NCBI GenBank assembly: GCA_028095005.1
Contig: CM051459.1
Span: forward strand, 312,482,513 to 312,546,512
Length of the DNA: 64,000 bases
Origin: Rhynchospora pubera
Taxonomy: Eukaryota > Streptophyta > Magnoliopsida > Poales > Cyperaceae
Direction of reading: 5' to 3'
Part shown: in pieces, positions 11,488 to 22,212 of the stretch
How the letters are laid out: every line of letters begins with the position of its first letter
How positions within the stretch are numbered: position 1 is the first letter of the stretch
The notes under the pieces: generated by a model
Told to the model about the DNA's origin: nothing
Seen by the model: the letters and a program-made list of their open reading frames with translations, nothing else
Databases searched by the model: none
Made by a program: the position numbers and the translations under genes

Positions 11488-11721
11488 GCTCTTTGGATAC
11501 TCTTGTCTCATTAGCGAGCGTACATTAGATACAATGTGTTGTCTGAGAAAAATTCGGCAGCATTTCCCCTTATGTTCCCTGAATACGCAAACACACAATT
11601 GCTCGTGCGTACGTATTCGTGGGAACATAAGAGGAAATGCTATCGAATTTTTCTCAGACAACGCATTGCATCTAACGTACAGCTCGCTGTCCTAAATGAG
11701 ACAAGATAGTATCCAAAGAGC
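11488..11721. repeat. Long imperfect inverted repeat upstream of the CACTA transposase
   Basis: The sequence starting GCTCTTTGGATAC at 11,488 pairs with GTATCCAAAGAGC ending at 11,721. Between them, TTGTCTGAGAAAAATTCG, GCAGCATTTCC and TTATGTTCCC on the left meet GGGAACATAAG, GGAAATGC and CGAATTTTTCTCAGACAA on the right. The arms are about 105-115 nt with a few mismatches and a short loop near 11,592-11,605. It sits just before the transposase start, so its transcript would form a long hairpin. Confidence 0.85.
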
Positions 11722-12119
11722 AGTACTCCCGACCGGGAGTACTATAAGAGATGCAAATACCAATTATAACCATTAGGGATAATGCACATACAAATCGACA
11801 AATTAACAAAAAAAAATTATTGAGGATTAAAATAAAATTACCGTAATTGCCCTTCTCTTGATCGATCGGCCTCTTCAATAAGAAAACCTCAAATGCGAAT
11901 TTTTTTAGCTCTCCTTTGATCTCCTTTGCATCCTCCAATGATTTTTCAATTTTTTTGAATTTTTGCAAATTTTTTGCTATTTTATTTATATGGTTTTTGA
12001 GAGTAAGAAAATTTTCGGTTTTGTAGAGAAAGGATAATTAGCCATGAACAGTATATGACCTTGAGAGAGAGAGGAATAGTGAAGGAAGACATGTATTTCG
12101 ACTAATAAATATCTGCCTA

Positions 12120-12671
12120 TTTTTAGTACCGGTTTTTTATAAAAAACCGGTACTAAAAATCGCTTAAAAATAAAAAAAACCGTTATATTTTTAGTATCGG
12201 GTTTTTATAAAAAACCGGTACTAAAAATCAATTAATTAGTACCGGTTTTTTATAAAAAATCGGTACTAAAAATATAACGGTTTTTTTTTATTCTTTAAAT
12301 ATTTAGTACTGGTTTTTTATAAAAAGCCGGCAGTAATTAATTGATTTTTAGTACCGGTTTTTTATAAAAAACCGGTACTAAAAATATAACGGTTTTTTTT
12401 AATAAATTCAAACCTTTAGTACCGGTTTTTTTTATAAAAAATCGGTACTAAAAATCAATTAATTAGTACCGGTTTTTTATAAAAAACCGGTACTAAAATA
12501 AAAAGGTTTTTTTTTATTTTTTTAGACGATTTTTAGTACCGGTTTTTTAAGAAAACCGGTACTAAATAATATATTTGACAATTACGAAAATGCCATGATT
12601 TATTATTAGTACCGGTTTTCTTAAAAACCGGTACTAATGAGCTGGTACTAATAATCTTTTTTGTTTTAGTG
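12120..12671. repeat. Right subterminal palindrome array of the CACTA element
   Basis: This is the mirror cluster of the left array: about eight copies of TAGTACCGGTTTTTTAT plus its reverse complement, some with single changes (TAGTATCGG, TAGTACTGG), separated by AAATATAACGG-type spacers. It ends at the TAGTG terminus. The outer 130 bp are nearly the same as the start of the second CACTA element at 48,219. Confidence 0.9.
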
Positions 12672-12853
12672 ACAGTCTCTACTTTCTTTTTGAGATTTTT
12701 GAATTGTGGGTATTCCATCTCTTCTACCATATAAACTGTCTTGAATAGATCTTCGTCCCACTTTGTTTTAGAATTTGGGGAACTGATATCTTCCCCACCA
12801 CCTTTCGCTAGAAGACTTAGCAAGTCTTCATCTTGGTTTGCTGGTGCACCCAA
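12672..12853 (-). pseudogene. Pararetroviral polyprotein segment between movement and coat domains
   Basis: The minus frame from 12,853 begins with ANQDEDLLSLLAKGGGED and continues as an acidic linker up to the CACTA insertion at 12,671/12,672. It lies between the movement-protein part (upstream, different frame) and the coat-protein part (beyond the transposon). Codons after the junction come from the transposon, which is why the open frame appears to extend to 12,533. Confidence 0.7.
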
Positions 12854-12918
12854 TTGAGACAGGAATTATACCGTGGAGAGTATCTCATCTTCGTCCGACT
12901 CATCCCATTGACAGGTCA

Positions 12919-14235
12919 TCATGAGGGCTTGTTCCTCAAACCATTCACTTTTTCTGCATCAATGGTTTCTAGCCAATTGAATTCTGAAAATGTCATTTGT
13001 ACGAGTTCGTCTTCACTATCTAGTTGCTCAATAGCAAACCATTGATACGGGTTTATTGGTTCTAGCATTTCAACTGTTGGTTCAGTTTGTTCGGCTCTTA
13101 GTATTGCCAAGAACCATTTTCCCAATAAGGGACCATCGTCTTGCTCAGTCTCGTCATCTTCACTGAATTCCACAGGGTCTGAATAGATTTCTGGAATTTC
13201 TGGATCATCTTCATATGGCCAATCATCATCTAGTGTGAGTAGATTGATGAATTCTTGTTCGAGTTCTTCCTCATCATTTTCTCCACGAATAGCTTCTTGT
13301 TCAGGGGTTGTTGTTGTATACCCCGCAAATCTGACGGATAATGAGCTGTCTGTCCTTGCTCGGATTCGTGCTACTTGGGGATTCTGAACTTGTGAGATGA
13401 CAGCTGGTCTCACAAGCCACTGCCTTCCACAGAGTTCTGTGGTTGTACGTTGCGAGCCAGGGATGGCCCGAACTCCTCGACTTGCCAGGTGGTCCGCCAC
13501 GTTCTGAACATTGTATCTGAAATTTATGTGGCTTGTATTGGACAGTCGTCCAATTAGAGACCTTGAGAGTAAAAGATTACTCTCTCCACCTTGCCATCCT
13601 TTATACCCGTGAGTTTGAATAACTAGTTGAATGTGATCTCTGAAGTCACGGATACTTAGAGTCATATCTGGGGCAGTATATGCCAACTGCGTCCCAGATG
13701 TGAGATCCATCTCCATAGAGCTGATGACGGCTCTATCATCTCGCCATCTAGTATCTCTGATTAACACTAGTGCATTCACACCTGCACTTCGCCTATGCAA
13801 CGTGTACAATCGAACCATGATTAGTCCGATATGCAGATGTTGGAGCCCTTCTTGCAAAAGTCTGTTAAAACTTTCTTCAGAGATGAACGGTAGCTCCACT
13901 TGCTGGCCATCTGTGACCAACGTTCTTTCATCCGAGTAATGTTGGTATACTCGGTGCCTGCTCTCTGACCATCCAGCTTGGTACAGAGTTTCTGCTGGGA
14001 CTTGCTGTGCTCGTCTGTATTGGGAGATGTTAAGCTCAGCATCAGGATTCATTTGTGACTCAAGGCTTCGCTGGTACCGTCGAGATTGACCAGGGAGCCT
14101 CCTTTGAGCCTCAAATCTAAGTCTAGATCCAAGGCGATAGCCACGGATCTGATCTTCAACAGTAGGAGTTTGATTTGTGTCTCTTTCTGACACTGATGGT
14201 CTTGCTGCCTCTGTTGTTGTTTGCGTTCTGCTCAT
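12919..14235 (-). pseudogene. Pararetroviral ORF3 N-terminal part with movement-protein domain
   Basis: A 438-codon frame. After a Ser/Thr/Arg-rich N-terminus it shows the badnavirus movement-protein signature: QVELPFISEESFNRLLQEGL, HIGLIMVRLYTLHRRSAG, ALVLIRDTRWRDDRAVIS, and GHKxW-like YKGWQGGESNLLLSRSLIGR. An acidic C-terminal region follows. The frame opens with an ATG overlapping the end of ORF2 in an ATGA arrangement (14,232-14,235), as in badnaviruses, where ORF3 is reached by leaky scanning. The movement protein would modify plasmodesmata. The frame closes at 12,919 and the polyprotein continues in another frame, so the gene is broken. Confidence 0.88.
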
Positions 14236-14638
14236 GCTGCCTTCTTTTTCTCGGCTTCAAATATTTCTTTTGGGTTTTTGAACACAAAAAGTTTGCCTTT
14301 CGGTTTTGGTACTGCCAGCTTACTAGGCTCTCCTAGGCTCACTTCTGAAGTTGTTGCTGGATCTGGTCTAGGGAGTCAGTCAGGTCGTCAGGTTGAGTGC
14401 CTTCTTTCCCTTTCACAGCCTCGAGCCTTTTGACTGCTACCTTCAGATCCTCGATTTGTTCAGTCAATTTAAGCAACAATTGTATGATTGTGTTATTTTG
14501 CTTAAATTGGACTTCTGTTGTTCTCCCGGTTATGTCCTATGGCTTGACAAAACCGACCGCCGGTGAATGGATTGATTCGGTTGCTTTGAGTGCTTCTCTG
14601 TAAATTGTGCTGTTCGCGCTGAGGCGCCAATCGCTCAT
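14232..14638 (-). pseudogene. Pararetroviral ORF2 (small nucleic-acid-binding/virion-associated protein)
   Basis: Minus-strand translation from an ATG at 14,638 gives MSDWRLSANSTIYREALKAT, then a TAG. In another frame it continues KQNNTIIQLLLKLTEQIEDL and a coiled region, with a tail KPKGKLFVFKNP ending in TGA that overlaps the ORF3 start. This matches badnavirus ORF2 in order, size (about 130 codons) and motifs. At least one stop and one or two frame changes inactivate it. It is the last viral piece on this side; no ORF1 is seen beyond it. Confidence 0.78.
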
Positions 14639-14640
14639 AG

Positions 14641-17150
14641 GGAAAATAAAATTTTTATAAGAATTTTTGAATTTCTAAGGTCTATTCTTAATTTCTAAAT
14701 GACTTTTTATTTCAAAAATATCATAGGTCGGTATTTCGGGTTCAATTATACCATTTCGTTAATGTTCTATTCAAAATCTTGAATTCCTTTGTTTACACAT
14801 CTGGTTTTACTTGGGGACAGTTTTTGGAGTTCCTAAAGCATTTTTATATGGTGAGAGTGGCATTTATGAAAGAAATAAATTATGGGTGGCATTTCCATAA
14901 TTTCCTTATTTTTGAGTGGCAAAAAGACAATTTTCCAAAAAAATTTTCAAAAATTGAAAAATTTTATTTGCTATAAGATTTCAATATATAGATTGAATTA
15001 GTTAATTTAAATTTGTCAATTTGTAAAATTACCGATCAAATGGTCATGGTGCACGGAGCCCTCATATAAAATTGAATCCGCAATGATTATTAAACGTAAT
15101 ATCCGAGAATTCGGTTTTCGCCTTAATTACCCAAACCCACTTCCACGAGTGTATAGCCCTCTGCGCAAAGTGTCAATAGAAAAATTCTTGCAAGCATGGG
15201 GAATTGAATTGAACCCAAATGATATTACAACCCAACGGCTCTACCGCCAGACCAAAGCTTCTTTGATGATAATATTGTTTGTTTTATATATTTAGTTATA
15301 TGCATTCATACTATCTAGTTTTAACTTGACAACATTACGTACACAATTTAAGCCATCCAATTTGAAAATTTTAGTACATTTTCAAATTAATACTTGTAGA
15401 CTTGTAGTATGGATAAAAAGAAGGATAATTATGAATTTATGACTAATGAAAATTTATGAAATTTACAAAAAATGCTAAAGAGATGAATAAAAAATGTGAT
15501 CCGTATCCGACAATATCCGAACCGTATCCGTATTCGTTTAAAATCCGAATTGTATCCGTATTCATATCCATATCCGATAAGAAATATGGATGCGAATATG
15601 GTTTGACCACTATCCAAACTGTATCCGATCCGTTTTCATCCCTAGTCGTGTGTATTATCCATCAAGTTTACTTGGATGGGGCAAATTAATTAATTTTAAA
15701 TTGTCTCAAAAAATGAGGCCTGGAATTTAATTTATTTGTTATGCTCCACGAATCTCTCGTTTTTTTTTTATACTAATTATAGTTTTGTCCACTCGTTATA
15801 GAAATCTATTAATTAGCAAGAATTTTTCAACTTAATAGTAAATTGATCAAATAGGCTTCAAGGATTTTTTTTTTTTTTTAGGTTGACAGCAGTTTTTTTA
15901 ATACTGTACCGGTACTGGCCAGGTGATCGAAATCCGATATTTACCGCTATTTTCTGAAATTTTCCAGTTTTGTGCCTCACAATATCAGAAAGTACTGTTT
16001 CGGTCACTGTTCCGATTTTCAGTAATAAGTTTTATTAAAAATTTTCGATATCGTATTGAAGACATGGTTGAAAGCCTATAGGCTAAGTAGGCTCCAAGTA
16101 GGTTGGAGGAATCTGATATACAGGAAAAAGAAAAATTCTGCTGAAGACAAAGTCTTGGGTCTTGACCGATCTATTAAATTAGCCTAGTGCCTAGATAAAC
16201 TGTTCATATTCATATTTCATATTTCAACCAAAAAATACCCATTTTGTGTTAATTTATTGTTAAGTAAACATTCGCGTTGGTAAATTAAGTTCTAATTAAA
16301 TGTCGAACAAGTTATTGAAGGATAATAATATTAAGTGTGATGTAGAACGATGAATGATGACTAGTAAGAATGAAATTATATATAGTTGTTGTGTTTGGAA
16401 GGATGAATGATGACTAGTGAGAATGAAAAGAAATTTTATATCTATAAGCGTGATGAAGAATGGAAAATAGGACAATTTGATCTACATTAGTATGTTTCTT
16501 ATATTTATCAATAATCTACAAAAATTTTATATATTTTAAAATCGATGTTTAGAAAAATGAAAATGTCGTTCTTGTGATTTATTATAGCTTATTCAAATAT
16601 AACTACTGTCTATGAATCCATCTAATAATTAATAATTTACTTGAAACAGATGAGGGGTGTTTCTTCACATCTAAAAACAATTTATATTGTTTTCTTGTTT
16701 AGTATATATTTTTAGCATATATGTGTAGATGGACGGGGGCGGATCTAGAAAAATTTTTAGCCCAGGCACAATTATAATATAATAAAATAAAAAAATTAAA
16801 ATAAATAATAAATTTAATAAACGAACTCATTCTAAACATATATAATCGAAATATTACAAACTACATCATTTTTTTCATAAATCTAGTCATTTTTTTATGA
16901 TCTTTGCTTCTCTATCAATCACCAAAAAACATAAAAAAAGTAAAAAAAAAAAACACATGTTCAATATTTTCTGAATATTAGCCCAGACACTATGATTTTT
17001 TTAAGTCTGGGCACCTATCAAATTCTACTATCCGAGTCCTTAATTTTCCAAAAACGACCCTAGACAAGTGCCTAGGGTCCATTCTATTTGGATCCGCTAC
17101 ATAGACCAAAATTTTATTTCAAATGAGTTGTCACCGCGTGGCAATTTTTT
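14641..17150. other. Gene-free AT-rich stretch between pararetrovirus and MULE
   Basis: No gene is recognised. It holds a SINE (about 15,050-15,270), a TATCCGTATTCG-rich tract (about 15,497-15,640) resembling subterminal repeats of small DNA transposons, a GTACCGG-like remnant near 15,900, and a possible foldback element (about 16,735-17,100) that starts GGCGGATCTAG and ends CTATTTGGATCCGCT. Open frames here are short and lack recognisable domains. Confidence 0.7.
15050..15270 (-). repeat. tRNA-derived SINE candidate
   Basis: On the minus strand from about 15,265 the sequence GGTCTGGCGGTAGAGCC resembles a tRNA A box and, about 30 nt on, TTTGGGTTCAATTCAATTCC resembles a B box. The spacing suits an internal RNA polymerase III promoter. 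About 150 bp of non-tRNA body follows. This is the layout of a plant SINE. Target duplication and 3' tail were not defined, and the tRNA-like head does not fold as a complete tRNA gene. Confidence 0.5.
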
Positions 17151-17335
17151 CCGAAATTATTTAATATAAAAATTCAGACACTAAAAAATTTAATACAAAG
17201 AATTATTTATTTTTTTTTAATAAGAAGAAAGTTCCAACGCGTTTATAAACCGCGCCTCTCTCTCTCCTCTCGAACGCTTTTTATAAACGCGTTACAGGCC
17301 TTAAAACGCGTTTATAAAACGCGCTAGAAGCCTGA
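17151..17335. repeat. Left TIR of the MULE
   Basis: It begins CCGAAATTATTTAATA and passes through AATAAGAAGAAAGTTCCAAC and a CGCGCCTCTCTCTCTCCTC tract to GCGTTACAGGCC. The right TIR (22,213-22,393) matches in reverse complement with only a few single-base or single-gap differences. The region just inside repeats GCGTTTATAAAACGCGCTAG. Confidence 0.92.
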
Positions 17336-17615
17336 ACTTTCGGAATAGTTAAAACGCAATTAACGCGTTTATAAAACGCGCTAGAAGGCTTGTTACTCGT
17401 TTATAAAACGCGCTAGAAGCCTGAACATTCCAACTTCTATCACTTCGATCAAACTTTAGTCATTTCGATCGAACTTTAGTCATTTCTGTCTATAAGTTTT
17501 TGAATTTATAAACGCGTTATTTGAAGTTATATAAGACTATACATTCTCGCAGAATTTAAATCGTCAACAACAGATTATCTCTTACAATTTAAAAACCTAT
17601 CAATCAAATCCAAAA

Positions 17616-20600
17616 ATGTCTACAATTACAATATATGTCAACCAATGTCCAACTTTTGGTGCTTCTTACTTTCACATCGGTTGTAGTATGCATACCACAT
17701 TTGCTGAAATTCGAAATGAATTATACAGCAGGCTACAGATTTTAGAAACCCAGTACACTTTGAATATCCATGGTCGTTACAATGAAATTGTAAATGGGAG
17801 ATATGAATCACTATTTCTTCCTGTAAATTCTGAAGATCAATGGCGCCTTTTTTACCACGAGACATTCGAGACGAGAGGGTTACCGATTATTGAGTTGCAT
17901 GTTGATTTCATCCCCGTATATGGCACGGGACCAGATCTGAACCTAACACCCCTTGACGAGCCCGGTAGCAGTGAGCCAAACACTTCCTTAAACCTTATGT
18001 GTGGCCAGCAATCCACCCCTTACCAATACACTGGCGAACAGTCCGTTCCTACGCAAGACAATAACACATCAGGAGATGAAGTCGAGGTTGCCGATGGTGA
18101 TGAAGATGAGGGTCCGGCGACTTACTCCGACCTTCCTACCGGAGAAGAATATACCGATGTGGAGGACTTCTCCGAGAGAGAAGTGCCTTTTTATTCAAAC
18201 TGCGACCAGCCATACGTTTCAGGAAGGACGGACTTGCACCATCCTGTAAGTGAATTGTGTGATATTTCTATGTTTGAGTATGCTGGTATGCCGGAGCGTA
18301 GTTTAGGGCCACAAGGCGAACTTGCTGTTGGTAAACGATTCGGTTCCAAAAAACAATTAATTCTAGCTGTCTGTGATGTTTCATGCAAAACAAATCGAGA
18401 AGTTCGAACGGAAACTAGCAATAAACAAAAAATTGTAATGGTTTGCATGCAAAAACCGAATTGTAAGTGGCGATTGTATGGTAGACGTGAGAGTTATAAT
18501 ACAAATTGGAAAATCTCTACCAATCCAAATGAGCATATTTGTTCGAGACCCCCGGGCCAAAAAGGTCACGCAAACCTTACAGCTAGTCTCATTGCCGAAC
18601 ACGTTAGGGATGAATTGAAAAAAAATTTGGGAAAAAGTGTCCAGGACATAGGAAGCCTCATAAGGGCTAGATATCCACGTATTGAACCGACTTATAATAA
18701 ACCATGGCGTGGGAGGGAGCGAGCGTTGGAGCAATTGTTTGGGTCCTGGGAAGGGGCCTACAATAAACTTCCACGCCTTCTGGAGGCAATGAAGGCGACA
18801 ACCCCAGGAACGAAATACATAATAGTTACTTGGCCTACAAACGATCCTAACGTTGGCGTCTTCAAGATGGCAGCCCGGGCTTTTGGTCCGTGCATAGAAG
18901 CGATGAAATATGCCAGACCTGTTATCTCAATTGATGCTAGTTTTTTATCGGGCCGATACAAAGGTAGATTGTTCTCAGTGTGTGGTTATGATCCAGAAAA
19001 TCGATTAATTCCGGTTGCATTCGGATTGGGCGAAAAAGAAGATAAGGATACTTGGGGATGGTTTATGTCTTGGGTTAGATGGGAAGTTTTAGGGCGGAAC
19101 ACTAGATACTGTGTCATATCTGACCGTCATAAGGCAATAAAAGCGGTATTTGCATCCGTAGATTACGGTTGGAAGGCACAAGGTGCGCATGCAGTAGCGA
19201 TTCATCGGTTCTGCATGCAGCATGTTGCGGAAAACTTATGGAAGGAGGCTGACGGGTCACAAGATGCTGATTTGAAAAACTTTTTCAAATGTAGACTTGC
19301 TAACAAGAAAAACCCTAGACGTTTTAGAGAGAATTGGGGAGTTCTGAAGGAAAATAACCTGAGAGCTTATCAGTACCTAAGAAATTGTGGCAAAATTAAT
19401 GAAAATGACAACAACGAGCGGCCAAAACTATATAAATGGGCTCAGAGTTTTGACAAGGGGCATCGGTGGGGTATAATGACGAGTAATGGATCGGAGAATC
19501 TGAATAATGTGTTTAGAATAGAGAGAAGATTACCAGTGACAGCACTTATAGAAGGCACGTGGTATAAATGTGCCAACTGGATGAACAAGCGAACACAAGA
19601 AGCACTTCAAAGGTTGAGTTTAGGAGAAAGATGGCCGGAAGGAGTAAAGAATAAATTGATCAAGCATGATGGAAAATCACGTAAGTACTTAAAGAAAAAG
19701 AATTTAATTCATTCATTCATTTTAATCCATTTTGAACTAACTTAATCTTTTTGTTTCAATCTTAGAGGAGTTTATGAGCACATTCGTGTTAAGATTGGAC
19801 CTTGGAGAATTTCGCGTGAAAGTTCGCGAGGAGTACCGTGATGGTGTAGGCTACGATTATTCCCATTACACAGTTCAAATTCCACCCGACATGGAGCAAA
19901 CCGATGTGCAATTGCCCTTCACTAGAACCACATGTGAGTGCCAAAAACCACAATTGACAGGTATCCCTTGCGCACATGTCATTGCTGTTTGCAGGGAGAC
20001 AAATTACAATGTAGATCAATTTGTGGATGGTCACTATAGCATGCAAAACCAGCACATGATTTGGTCAGCAGGTCGGTTTCATTGTTACAAAGATGAGGAA
20101 GAGTGGCCAGTTTATACAGGTCCGATAATTGTCCCCGACAAGAGTTTGGTCAATCGAGGAAGGCGCAAAATCATTCGTGCAGAGATGTGGATGGATAGGA
20201 TGGAAGGAAGGAAAGGTGGAGGTTCCACAAGAAAAACAAAAAAGAAAAATCAAGGTGAAGCTTCAACCAGTCAACCGCGACAAGCAGCACCCCAACCGCC
20301 ATATCCGATGGACGCATTGCAATCCGGTCGATACACCAGTAGACCACCAACAAGGGCCAACAGTCCAAGAAGGGCAGCGAGTACTGAACTTACGGTTCGG
20401 ACTCGTCAAACACCCATTCAACCAGGACGAATGTCATTGCATGTTGATCCACGAAGCAACAATAATCGGGAGGACCAAGGATCTGTACAACCACAGAGAA
20501 ATTCTATAAGCATTAATCCACGGGTAAGAGATGTCGCATCTGGAAATATGAGAAGTGAGTCGGCTAGATTTCCAACAGATCAAGGCAATACATCAAGGGA

Positions 20601-20670
20601 GAGAGGACGTAAAGGATTGTTTGGGGGGAAATTTGGCAATATACTGTCTTTCGGTAGGAAGAAAAAATAA
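17616..20670 (+). CDS. MULE transposase (MuDR-type, SWIM zinc finger), two exons
   Basis: Exon 1 is 17,616-19,680. The intron 19,681-19,765 starts GTAAGT and ends TTTCAATCTTAG. Exon 2 is 19,766-20,670. The joined frame gives about 988 aa with no stop. The N-terminus (to about residue 100) looks like a PB1-type domain, followed by an acidic linker. A MuDR DNA-binding region (VGKRFGSKKQLILAVCDVSC, then CKWRLYG) is at about 235-335. The MULE catalytic core has Asp440 (ISIDASFLSG), Asp503 (VISDRHKAIK) with a following CMQHVAENL, and Glu627 (TSNGSENLNNVFR), a complete DDE set. A SWIM finger, CECQKPQLTGIPCAH, is in exon 2. The C-terminus is basic and Gly/Arg-rich, ending GRKKK. The enzyme would cut and paste the element through its TIRs in the nucleus. 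No inactivating lesion is seen. Confidence 0.92.
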
Positions 20671-20919
20671 AATAATTGAAGATTAAGTGTTGTCGTAATT
20701 TTATATATTGTAATGGAATGTATTGTAAGAGAATTTTACAATTAACTCGTATAATATAATGTTGAAAGGTTTAGTGTTAGCATTGACAGACATGCATTCT
20801 TGTTATCTACAAAAAGCCCTAATCCTAAAAGGCTTTGTACTCTATAGTGTTAGCATTGACAGGCACTTGAACTTTTTAGTGTTGAGAAGCAGTTAATTAA
20901 CTCGTAGCGCTAAAAGGCT

Positions 20920-21320
20920 TTGTACCCTTTTATAAAACGCGCTAAAAGGCTTTACCCTATTATAAAACGCGTTCAGAGGCTTTGTACCTTTTATAAAACG
21001 CGCTAAAAGGCTTTACCCTTTTATAAAACGCGCTAAAAGGGTTTACCCCTTTTATAAAACGCGCTAAACGACTTTGTACCCTTTTATAAAACGCGTTAAA
21101 AGGCTTTGTACCATTTTATAAAACGCGCTATAATTAGATGTTTTTATTATTGTGTGTTCTATAATTAGATGTTTTTATTATTGTGTGTTCTATAATTAGG
21201 TTTTCTATAATTAGATGTTTTTATTATTGTGTGTTCTATAATTAGGTTTTCTATAATTAGATGTTTTTATTATTGTGTGTTCTATAATTAGGTTTTCTAT
21301 AATTAGATGTTTTCTTTTGT
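20920..21320. repeat. MULE 3' tandem repeats: TTTTATAAAACGCG array then a 50-bp-type array
   Basis: From about 20,925 to 21,130 the unit CTTTTATAAAACGCGCTAAAA, of about 25-30 bp, recurs about eight times. From about 21,130 to 21,320 a second array repeats CTATAATTAGATGTTTTTAT plus TATTGTGTGTT, with CTATAATTAGGTTTT variants, about four times. The first shares its core with the GCGTTTATAAAACGCG repeats near both TIRs. These could be transposase-binding sites or products of slippage. Confidence 0.85.
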
Positions 21321-21878
21321 GTTTTAGTATATGTATTAATTCGTGTTTTAGTATATGTATCAATTCGTGTAGTATATGTGTTGTAAGTTTTATTATCTAA
21401 TTTATTTTAGTTTTTATTTTATCCATTTTCATTTTTATTGTGAAATTCGAAATATTAATATTAAAAGACTTAATATTTATTTAAATTATATTAGACATTA
21501 CAACTCAATGAACATTATAATAAAAAACACAATACAAATTACAAATTACAATTTATTAAAATTTTGAACCACACAATACACAACAAAAAAAATTACAAAA
21601 TACATGATATTAAAATTTTGAACCACATAAAAAAAAATTGTAGAAGATCCATTGCTAAGGGTGGGAAGAGAAAACATCACCGCAACTAATAGAGAAAAGT
21701 AGGGCGACTGATTGTCATATTGACCCCCTCTTTTTCTGAGACTTGGATGAGGATGACTGCATGTATGCAGATTCTCATCCAAGGATGCCGGCTGCGGTGT
21801 TATGGCTCGTAGACCCAGCCCAACAAACCGTCCTCTACACGTAATAACAGATTCCACAGGAAAGTTTTTATTTTAAAG

Positions 21879-21976
21879 TTGGTGGAATATTAATAGCCAT
21901 AAGGATTGTGTGCGACTCTGTATCAGTGAATAAGTGTGCCGCATACAACCCTTATGGCTATTAGTTTCGCACCAAC
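21879..21976. repeat. 98-nt hairpin inside the MULE
   Basis: GTTGGTGGAATATTAATAGC followed by CATAAGGATTGTGTGCG on the left pairs with CGCATACAACCCTTATGGCTATTAG and GCACCAAC on the right. The arms are about 39 nt with a few mismatches and a loop of about 20 nt. The size resembles a plant miRNA precursor or a tiny foldback. Nearby, a 103-codon minus frame (21,546-21,857) has no recognised domain and is not called as a gene. Confidence 0.7.
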
Positions 21977-22212
21977 TAATATTATTTTGCATTCGACCAT
22001 CTAACTCTTCTTTTCCTCTCATTTTTTTCTTTTTTTCAGATTTTTTTCCTTTTTTTTTTTTGATTTTGGACGACAGAAGGTTGTGTATTTATATGGAAAT
22101 TAGATCTCTCGAACGCATTTTATAAAGGGGTAAGAAGGTTTCTTACGCGTTTTATAAACGCGTAAAATCAGAAAATAACGCGCAAAGTCAGAAACTTTCG
22201 CCGCAATCACTG

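Larger units (their letters stand above)
5432..12671 (-). mobile_element. CACTA (En/Spm) DNA transposon, 7,240 bp, inserted in the pararetrovirus
   Basis: The left end reads CACTACGCCAAATAAA and the right end AAAAAAGATTATTAGTACC-type sequence finishing in TTTTAGTG, so both termini show the CACTA/TAGTG signature. The flanks are ACA at 5,429-5,431 and ACA at 12,672-12,674, a perfect 3-bp target duplication. Both subterminal regions (about 5,450-6,270 and 12,120-12,660) are packed with a TAGTACCGG-based palindrome. Internal genes on the minus strand are a Tnp2-type transposase (about 11,400-8,148) and a Ulp1-type protease (about 7,882-6,562). The transposase is broken by a frame change and an internal TAG, so this copy is probably not autonomous now. 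The stretch 11,670-12,000 has only a weak 98-codon frame, possibly an untranslated leader or small exon. Confidence 0.93.
1..14640 (-). mobile_element. Endogenous badnavirus-like pararetrovirus (Caulimoviridae), decayed and twice interrupted
   Basis: Reading the minus strand from 14,638 downward, the order is a badnavirus-type ORF2, then the ORF3 polyprotein: movement domain, coat protein with zinc knuckle, second Cys-rich region, aspartic protease, reverse transcriptase, RNase H. This order and the short protein motifs match the badnavirus/tungrovirus group. The copy is non-functional: in-frame stops at about 3,667 and in ORF2, a frame change near 1,960-1,990, and two transposon-type insertions (5,432-12,671 and about 4,245-5,110). 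No ORF1 is seen upstream of ORF2, where the DNA becomes plain AT-rich sequence. The left end lies at or beyond the window start; positions 1-185 hold no recognisable coding sequence and may be viral intergenic DNA. It is an old genomic fossil, described here by its pieces only. Confidence 0.88.

Noticed and set aside
11672..11968. 98-codon frame as a TNPA-like gene
   Set aside because: Too short, low complexity and partly in the leader of the transposase; no family match seen.
15225..15270. tRNA gene
   Set aside because: A- and B-box-like sequences are present but there is no complete cloverleaf, and the sequence continues as a SINE body.
21546..21857. 103-codon minus frame in the MULE as a second element gene
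   Set aside because: No recognisable domain, no visible splice partners, and repeat-rich surroundings.
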